A stretch of 64,000 nt of DNA, taken from positions 43,288 through 107,287 of the forward strand of contig JAPPFH010000110.1 of assembly GCA_028875185.1 (NCBI GenBank). Direction: 5' to 3'. Both the position numbers and the translations under genes were made by a program. The DNA comes from Chloroflexota bacterium. Lineage in GTDB: Bacteria; Chloroflexota; Anaerolineae; Aggregatilineales; Phototrophicaceae. Below the pieces are notes generated by a model, which saw nothing but the letters and a program-made list of their open reading frames with translations, had not been told where the DNA came from and made no database searches. Of the stretch, positions 59,109 to 64,000 are shown piece after piece. Numbering within the stretch: the first letter of the stretch is position 1; every line of letters starts with the position of its first letter.

Positions 59109-59960
59109 TTGAGAAGCATTCGCCAACCCAGCCGACTTCTGGCGCTGCTGTTGATGCTCAGTCTTTGCGGTGGCTTGGCGTTTTTGAGTATTGCGGGAGT
59201 ACTGACGCCGGTGGAGGGCGTCGCCGCCCTGCCCTTGAACGGGATATCCGGAATGTTCAATCGCGCGGCGCTTTCGCTCAACTCCGCTTTGGAGGAACTC
59301 AACAATCTGGGGCAGCTGCGCGAACGGATCGCCGCGCTGGAAGAGCAGCTTGCCTTGCGCCAGGTCGAGTCGATAGAACTGCGCGAGGCCGCCAGCGATT
59401 ACGTGCGACTGCGGGATCTGCTCAACTACACCGCGCCCCTGGAAGACCAGGAATTCCTGCCCGCGGATGTCATCGCTATCGAACAGACCGGTATCGCGCG
59501 CAGTATCATCATCAACCGCGGAACGCGCGACGGCATTGCGATTGGCATGCCGGTTACGACTGAATTGGGATTGGTCGGTCGCATCATTCGCGTCAGCGCC
59601 AACGCGGCGCAAGTGCAGCTGATCAACGACGAGAACAGCGCCGTCAGCTCCCGCCTGCAAACGACGCGCGCGCATGGCAGCATCATCGGCCAAGCCTCCG
59701 GTGTGCTGCGGCTGACGATGGTTGATCTGGACGAGGTGATCGAGCAGGGCGATTTGGTCATTACATCGGGCTTGGGCGGCAATTTCCCGCCCGATATCGT
59801 GGTCGGCCAAGTGACGAGCGTGCGTCAATTCGAGTTTGAGCTTTTTCAAGAAGCGGAAGTGCGCAGCCTTTTCGACTTTGACACGCTGGAGCTCGTGCTT
59901 GTCATCACCAGTTTTGAACCCATAGACCTGTCCGTTTTCGAGGCGCCTTTAGGGAACTGA
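59109..59960 (+). CDS. mreC: Rod shape-determining protein MreC
   Basis: A 283-residue protein. A TTG start with GGGAGA about 9 nt upstream; a short basic tail (RSIRQPSRL), one membrane helix (LLALLLMLSLCGGLAFLSI), a coiled coil (LEELNNLGQLRERIAALEEQ) and the two beta-barrel domains of MreC: VIAIEQTGIARSIIINRGTR, GMPVTTELGLVGRIIRV, then TSGLGGNFPPDIVVGQVTSV. MreC bridges MreB to PBP2 in the periplasm or wall zone. In the 204-bp gap before it only a weak TAACAT (59071-59076) was noted as possible -10; no gene or RNA was recognised there. Confidence 0.93.
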   Translation: MRSIRQPSRLLALLLMLSLCGGLAFLSIAGVLTPVEGVAALPLNGISGMFNRAALSLNSALEELNNLGQLRERIAALEEQLALRQVESIELREAASDYVRLRDLLNYTAPLEDQEFLPADVIAIEQTGIARSIIINRGTRDGIAIGMPVTTELGLVGRIIRVSANAAQVQLINDENSAVSSRLQTTRAHGSIIGQASGVLRLTMVDLDEVIEQGDLVITSGLGGNFPPDIVVGQVTSVRQFEFELFQEAEVRSLFDFDTLELVLVITSFEPIDLSVFEAPLGN

Positions 59961-59961
59961 T

Positions 59962-60549
59962 ATGGGACGCTATTTGTCCATCGGCGTTTTGGGCTTGGCG
60001 GCGGCGCTCTCCGCCAGTTTCATCCCGCAATTCATCGCTTTTGCGGCTGCGCTCTTCAGCAACTTCACGCCGATTCTAGACGATTCGCGGGGCCAGCTGA
60101 GCCTGATTATGCTTCTGGTGATCTGCTGGTCGCTGCGCGCTAGCCTGGCGGATGCTTTTGTGTGGGCGCTGGTCGGCGGCATCATGCTGGATCTGCTGTC
60201 GATCTTGCCAATAGGCACGTCGTCGGCGGCGCTTGTCATGATCGTGTTCGTCGTCAATGGCGTCGGTCAGCAGTTGCTGCGCCTCCGCATCCTAATCCTA
60301 TTGACAATTACCGCGTTCGCGACCGTTTTCATGACAGCCTATACCCTCATAGCCCTGGTGTTGTTGGGCAATTCTTACGATATCCCGATGCTGGCGCGTT
60401 TCATGCTTTTGCCGACGATGATCTTCAATCTTGTCAGTGTATTGCCCATATACGCCCTGGTTCGCATGGCGCAACGGCGGCTTGAAGGCGGCCTGCAGAT
60501 TGCGCCTCACAGTTTGACCCTCGGTACGGAAATGGCTAGGCACGAGTGA
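59962..60549 (+). CDS. mreD: Rod shape-determining protein MreD
   Basis: A 195-residue membrane protein with five or six helices. It has the family layout with ALVGGIMLDLLSILPIGTSS, the conserved Gly-x2-Asp segment of MreD, between helices three and four. It starts 1 bp after the mreC stop and overlaps mrdA by 4 bp (GTGA). It belongs to the elongasome together with MreB, MreC and PBP2. Confidence 0.9.
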   Translation: MGRYLSIGVLGLAAALSASFIPQFIAFAAALFSNFTPILDDSRGQLSLIMLLVICWSLRASLADAFVWALVGGIMLDLLSILPIGTSSAALVMIVFVVNGVGQQLLRLRILILLTITAFATVFMTAYTLIALVLLGNSYDIPMLARFMLLPTMIFNLVSVLPIYALVRMAQRRLEGGLQIAPHSLTLGTEMARHE

Positions 60550-62846
60550 AATCCAACAGACTGATTCCATTTCAAGCTTGGCGCCTGACTTTCTTTCAAG
60601 CGGTTATCTTCGCCGTCTTCCTGATTTTCGGCATCCGCATGTACGAATTGCAGGTTGTAGAGCATGATGAATTTGAGTTGGTCGCCGATGAAAATCGCTT
60701 TAGCCAGCTGCCGATTGCGTCGCGGCGCGGCGCTATATTCGATCGCAACGATCAACGCCTCGCCTTCAACGTGCCCGCCTATAACGTAACCATCGTTCCG
60801 GCGCAGCTTCCCGATGACGTGGAGGCGGAGCTGGATGTGTACAACCGTTTGTCGGCGCTGGTCGGCGTGCCGCCGACGCGCGAAATCGCGGAACAGTCGG
60901 GACAGCTTGTCCGCAGCATTGAAGACCTGGTCGAAGAAGGCGAAGGCATTGAGCCCTTCAGGCCAGTGATCATCGCGCTCGATGTCCCGCAGTTGGTCGC
61001 TATGCAAATTCTGGAAGAACGGATTTACATGCCAGGCGTCGATGTGGAACCGGTCGCTGTTCGGGAATACCCCACCGGCGCCTTAACGACGCATATCATC
61101 GGATATATGGGTCCGATTCCGGCGGAAGAAGCGACCGAATTAGCAGCCTTGGGTTACAACCCCGCCTTTGACCGCATCGGCTACGAAGGTATTGAGCGCT
61201 ACCTGGAAGCGCGTCTGGCGGGCCAGCGCGGCTCCATTCTCCGCGAGGTTGATGTCGCGGGCGAAGTACTCAGGGTTGTTGCTCAGGTTGATCCGACGCC
61301 CGGCCAAAATGTCCGGCTGACGATTGACACTGATTTGCAGGCTTTTGCCCGCCAGGCGCTGATCGATCAGCTGGAGGAGTTGAATACGACGGCTGGGCGC
61401 ACGGTATCGCAGCAAGGCGTCGTCATTGCCATGGATCCGCATACCGGCGAAGTGCTTGCGCTCGTTAGCTATCCCAGTTATGACAATTCACGATTCGCGC
61501 GCGCAATCGATGTCCCGTACTTTCTCGAGATCGTCGCCGATCCGCTGTTTCCTCTGCTGGACAAGACGATCAAGGGACAATATCCGCCGGGTTCCGTTTG
61601 GAAAGTGATAACGGCTGCAGCGGTATTGGAAGAGAAAGTCATTGATCCGGACACGCTGCTGCTGGACGAGGGCCAGCTGCTGCTGGAAAACCGCTACGCG
61701 CCGCTGGACCGCGCGGCCGCCCAGCGCTTCGTCTGTTGGCTGCGCGAGGGGCACGGCCGCGTGGATATGATTCGCGGAATCGCCTGGAGCTGCGATGTGT
61801 ATTTCTACCAGATTGGCGGCGGCAATCCTAACCTCTCCGCACAGACCATTCGTCCGGGCGGTCTGGGCATTGACGATCTTTTTCGCTATGGCACCGCATT
61901 CGGCATCGGCAGCGAATTGGGAATCGAACTCCCCTTCGAGAATCCCAATCGCATGCCCGACCCGGACTGGAAGCGCCGCAATCAGGGAGAAAGCTGGTCG
62001 ACCGGCGACACCTACAACGCCGCTTTTGGCCAAGGTTATGTCAACGTCACCCCGTTGCAGTTGCTAGCGTCTGTCGCCGCGACAATCAATGGCGGCGTCC
62101 TCTATCAGCCGACGGTCATTCGTGAATTTCTCGATGAAGAACGTCAGGTCATAGAAGGATTTCAGCCGAAAGTCCTGCGCACCATCAATCGCGAAATGAT
62201 GAGGACCGGCGACGAATTGACCTTGCTGCTGTTGGAAGATATGTTGATGAAGGGCGAGTCTAGCCTAGCTTGCGTCTGCGAGCCCAATTCGAGGTGGTAT
62301 GATCCGTTTCGCTGCGATCCGGCAGGCTATCGCAATACGGTCGACATAAATCCAGACCCAGCCATTGAAGACTTGCAAACCTACCGCATTCATATTCCGC
62401 TGAACTACAGCTTCAACGGTTCCGTGTGCCAGCAAGTGAGATTTCGCACGGTAAACAACCCGTATATTCCGCCTTTTGTTTCCGATGACACCCTGGATCT
62501 GGTTCGCGAAGGCATGCGTGAGGCGGTCATCGGCGAGGGCGGTACAGCCAATCCGGCCGTTTTGCCATTTATTGAAGTCGCTGGTAAAACGGGCACCGCC
62601 GAATACTGCGATGACAACGCCTGGGCGCTCAATCTTTGCGTCCCCGGTCAATGGCCCGCCCATGCCTGGTATACCGGATACGCGCCCTACGACGACCCCG
62701 AAGTCATCATCATCGCCTTTGTCTATAACGGCGGCGAGGGCTCGCAGGTGGCGCTGCCAATAGTGCGCCGGACGATGCAAGAATATTATCGTTTGAAGGT
62801 CGAGCGCGACGGCTTTCCCTTAGAAGCTCCCGGCGGCGAGGCTTAG
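60546..62846 (+). CDS. mrdA: Penicillin-binding protein 2 (elongasome transpeptidase)
   Basis: A 766-residue protein. One N-terminal helix (FFQAVIFAVFLIFGIRMY), then the dimerisation domain (RRGAIFDRNDQRLAFNVPAY). The transpeptidase domain has Ser350-x-x-Lys353 (PPGSVWKVI) and KTGT (681-684, VAGKTGTAEY). The SxN motif is Ser415-Cys-Asp417 (AWSCDVYFYQIG), so Asp replaces Asn. About residues 575-645 form an unusual Cys-rich insert (LACVCEPNSRWYDPF, then CDPAGY, then SVCQQV). It crosslinks peptidoglycan during side-wall growth. A GTG start overlaps mreD by 4 bp. Confidence 0.93.
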   Translation: MKSNRLIPFQAWRLTFFQAVIFAVFLIFGIRMYELQVVEHDEFELVADENRFSQLPIASRRGAIFDRNDQRLAFNVPAYNVTIVPAQLPDDVEAELDVYNRLSALVGVPPTREIAEQSGQLVRSIEDLVEEGEGIEPFRPVIIALDVPQLVAMQILEERIYMPGVDVEPVAVREYPTGALTTHIIGYMGPIPAEEATELAALGYNPAFDRIGYEGIERYLEARLAGQRGSILREVDVAGEVLRVVAQVDPTPGQNVRLTIDTDLQAFARQALIDQLEELNTTAGRTVSQQGVVIAMDPHTGEVLALVSYPSYDNSRFARAIDVPYFLEIVADPLFPLLDKTIKGQYPPGSVWKVITAAAVLEEKVIDPDTLLLDEGQLLLENRYAPLDRAAAQRFVCWLREGHGRVDMIRGIAWSCDVYFYQIGGGNPNLSAQTIRPGGLGIDDLFRYGTAFGIGSELGIELPFENPNRMPDPDWKRRNQGESWSTGDTYNAAFGQGYVNVTPLQLLASVAATINGGVLYQPTVIREFLDEERQVIEGFQPKVLRTINREMMRTGDELTLLLLEDMLMKGESSLACVCEPNSRWYDPFRCDPAGYRNTVDINPDPAIEDLQTYRIHIPLNYSFNGSVCQQVRFRTVNNPYIPPFVSDDTLDLVREGMREAVIGEGGTANPAVLPFIEVAGKTGTAEYCDDNAWALNLCVPGQWPAHAWYTGYAPYDDPEVIIIAFVYNGGEGSQVALPIVRRTMQEYYRLKVERDGFPLEAPGGEA

Positions 62847-62847
62847 C

Positions 62848-63945
62848 GTGCCGCAGCTGACAGCCGGGCGGCGTCAATGGCTTCGCCAATGGTTCCCCGC
62901 CCTCTTGACCGCCGCTGTCGCCTGGCTGCTGATGCTGACGCTGGGCGACACGCCAGTCGCGCGCGCCTCAGGATTGGCTCTGGCAATACTTGGCGTGACT
63001 GCCGGGATGCGCCGGATGGGGTTCGTCGCCTCGATCGCGGGCGGATTGACGCTAGCGCTGTGCCCGGTATTTTGGTCGCAAACTGGCGGCGGCCAGTCAC
63101 AGCCGGCGACGATCGTCATTGCCGCAGGCGCCGCGGTTTTGGTCATGCTAGCCGCTACGCGCCTGCTGAAGCGCAGCGAATACGGCATTGGTTTGGGGAT
63201 TGTCCTTTTCCTCGTCATCTTTTGGAGCCAAATCGGCACCCCGCAGAGCCTGCGTCTGACGGGCATGGTTACCGCTTGGCTGCTCTACCTGCTGGTGGAC
63301 ATGATCTTGCTGACCAATCCTCGCCCAGGCATAAAGCCGGCGCGGAATCCAAAACCCTGGCACACCGGCGGGCTGCTTTTTTTGTTCGCTGTCGGCACCA
63401 TCAATGATCCACTTGTGACCCTGCTCGCGCCGGCGCTTTTGCTCGCGCTTTTCCTGTCATACGCCAAACTGCCCGCCTGGTATTGGCTCGGCCTGCTTGT
63501 TACGACTGCCGTCGGCGGTTATCTGCTCCTTCGCGCCTATGTCTCCCCGACGCCTTCCCCGCTGGAATTCTGGGGCTGGCGGGAGGCGGCGCGCTGGATC
63601 GAACTGGGGCAGTTGGTCATCGCGCAGTTCAGCATCTTTGGCATCGTCCTAGGCGTCATTGGGCTGGCGCGCCTATCGCGCTGGTATCCGCCCTTGGGCA
63701 CCGTAACCATGATCGCCTACGCAGCCTATATTTTCTTCGGCTTGACGTACCGCGCCAGCCATCGCGAAGTGCTGCTCTTCCCAATGATTATCATCCAGGT
63801 CATGTGGATGACTTACGCTGTCAATACCATCGGCCAATGGGTGAACAAGTCGCTGGCGGACGAATCGGGCCGCTGGATTCACATTGTTTCATTGGGCTAC
63901 TTTCTGCTCCCGGCGTTTTTGCTTTTGGCAATACTGCGAAGCTGA
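62848..63945 (+). CDS. Uncharacterised polytopic membrane protein in the mre operon
   Basis: A 365-residue protein with ten or eleven helices, starting from a GTG 1 bp after the mrdA stop. rodA commonly occupies this place, but RodA/FtsW marks are absent. Helices include LLTAAVAWLLMLTLG, SEYGIGLGIVLFLVIF and AWYWLGLLVTTAVGGYLLLR. Loops have NPRPGIKPARNPKPWHTGG and a late TYRASHREVLLFP, which resembles the arginine-containing loops of GT-C-like proteins, and it may be a distant member. It could handle a lipid-linked wall or surface precursor; function unknown. Confidence 0.65.
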   Translation: MPQLTAGRRQWLRQWFPALLTAAVAWLLMLTLGDTPVARASGLALAILGVTAGMRRMGFVASIAGGLTLALCPVFWSQTGGGQSQPATIVIAAGAAVLVMLAATRLLKRSEYGIGLGIVLFLVIFWSQIGTPQSLRLTGMVTAWLLYLLVDMILLTNPRPGIKPARNPKPWHTGGLLFLFAVGTINDPLVTLLAPALLLALFLSYAKLPAWYWLGLLVTTAVGGYLLLRAYVSPTPSPLEFWGWREAARWIELGQLVIAQFSIFGIVLGVIGLARLSRWYPPLGTVTMIAYAAYIFFGLTYRASHREVLLFPMIIIQVMWMTYAVNTIGQWVNKSLADESGRWIHIVSLGYFLLPAFLLLAILRS

Positions 63946-63967
63946 TGTTTAGTATCAGAGTGAAGTG

Positions 63968-64000
63968 GTGAGGGTCTCGGTGGAATATGTCCGGGTTTTC
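63968..64000 (+). CDS. Possible start of a further gene, cut by the window edge
   Basis: A GTG at 63968 opens a frame reading MRVSVEYVRVF to the edge, with GAGTGAAG just upstream; an ATG at 63987 is in another frame. Eleven codons are too few to name a product. Confidence 0.25.
   Translation, partial: MRVSVEYVRVF

Noticed and set aside
62848-63945. Annotation of the gene after mrdA as rodA
   Set aside because: Position fits, but no RodA/FtsW sequence blocks could be found; left as unknown.
1-64000. CRISPR arrays, rRNA or tRNA genes, prophage or transposase genes
   Set aside because: Looked for in the larger intergenic gaps and in the translated frames; none found. Short tRNAs hidden inside coding-looking DNA cannot be fully excluded by eye.

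Overview
The window looks like chromosomal DNA of a GC-rich bacterium of the phylum Chloroflexota, probably an Anaerolineae-type lineage. This is inferred from family content, not from a search. The signs are very large YYY-type (DUF2298) and Agl23-type (TIGR03663-like) membrane proteins, a DUF1385 protein, an nrnA-truB-ribF run behind nusA-infB, and an intergenic palindromic repeat of a type I associate with these genomes. Genes are tightly packed with many 1-8 bp overlaps. No rRNA, tRNA, CRISPR array, transposase or prophage gene was found, so this is mostly core genome with one large accessory-looking block.

Region 1 (1-19771, all +) is a cell-surface glycan block. It holds the end of a GT4 glycosyltransferase, a SAM methyltransferase and five large polytopic membrane proteins of GT-C character. 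One has 1961 residues and fuses a GT39-like half to a YYY half; the next gene is a free-standing YYY paralogue. Another ends in a six-bladed NHL propeller. An ECF sigma factor and its probable anti-sigma factor sit inside the block. The likely role is lipid-linked sugar transfer to envelope proteins or polymers, under envelope-signal control.

Region 2 (19840-27392, +) is the nusA-ylxR-infB-rbfA-nrnA-truB-ribF operon. It starts with a good sigma-70 promoter followed at once by an intrinsic-terminator leader like the one usually found before rimP-nusA, although rimP is absent here. Region 3 (27389-33273) holds era with two small uncharacterised genes, a histidine phosphatase, malate dehydrogenase, a MATE exporter and fmt.

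Region 4 (33324-43854) holds recJ, a DUF1385 protein, another GT-C protein, mutS joined to a sulfotransferase gene, a ROK kinase lacking the zinc cysteines, and a soluble GAF-PAS histidine kinase whose mRNA is probably leaderless. Region 5 (43992-57689) is envelope and housekeeping material: a secreted clan-A glycoside hydrolase, a MITE-like palindromic repeat between convergent genes, a secreted PPC/LamG-like protein, small membrane proteins, a methyltransferase, a phosphohexomutase, a Clp-type AAA+ protein with a dead first ATPase site, a secreted esterase-CapA fusion, a response regulator with Glu at the phosphorylation site, and tilS.

Region 6 (57801-63945, +) is the cell-shape operon mreB-mreC-mreD-mrdA (PBP2), followed by an unknown polytopic membrane protein in the position where rodA is often found. 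The most interesting leads are the GT-C/YYY block with its sigma switch, the nusA leader without rimP, the esterase-CapA fusion, and the group of regulators or ATPases with altered active sites.
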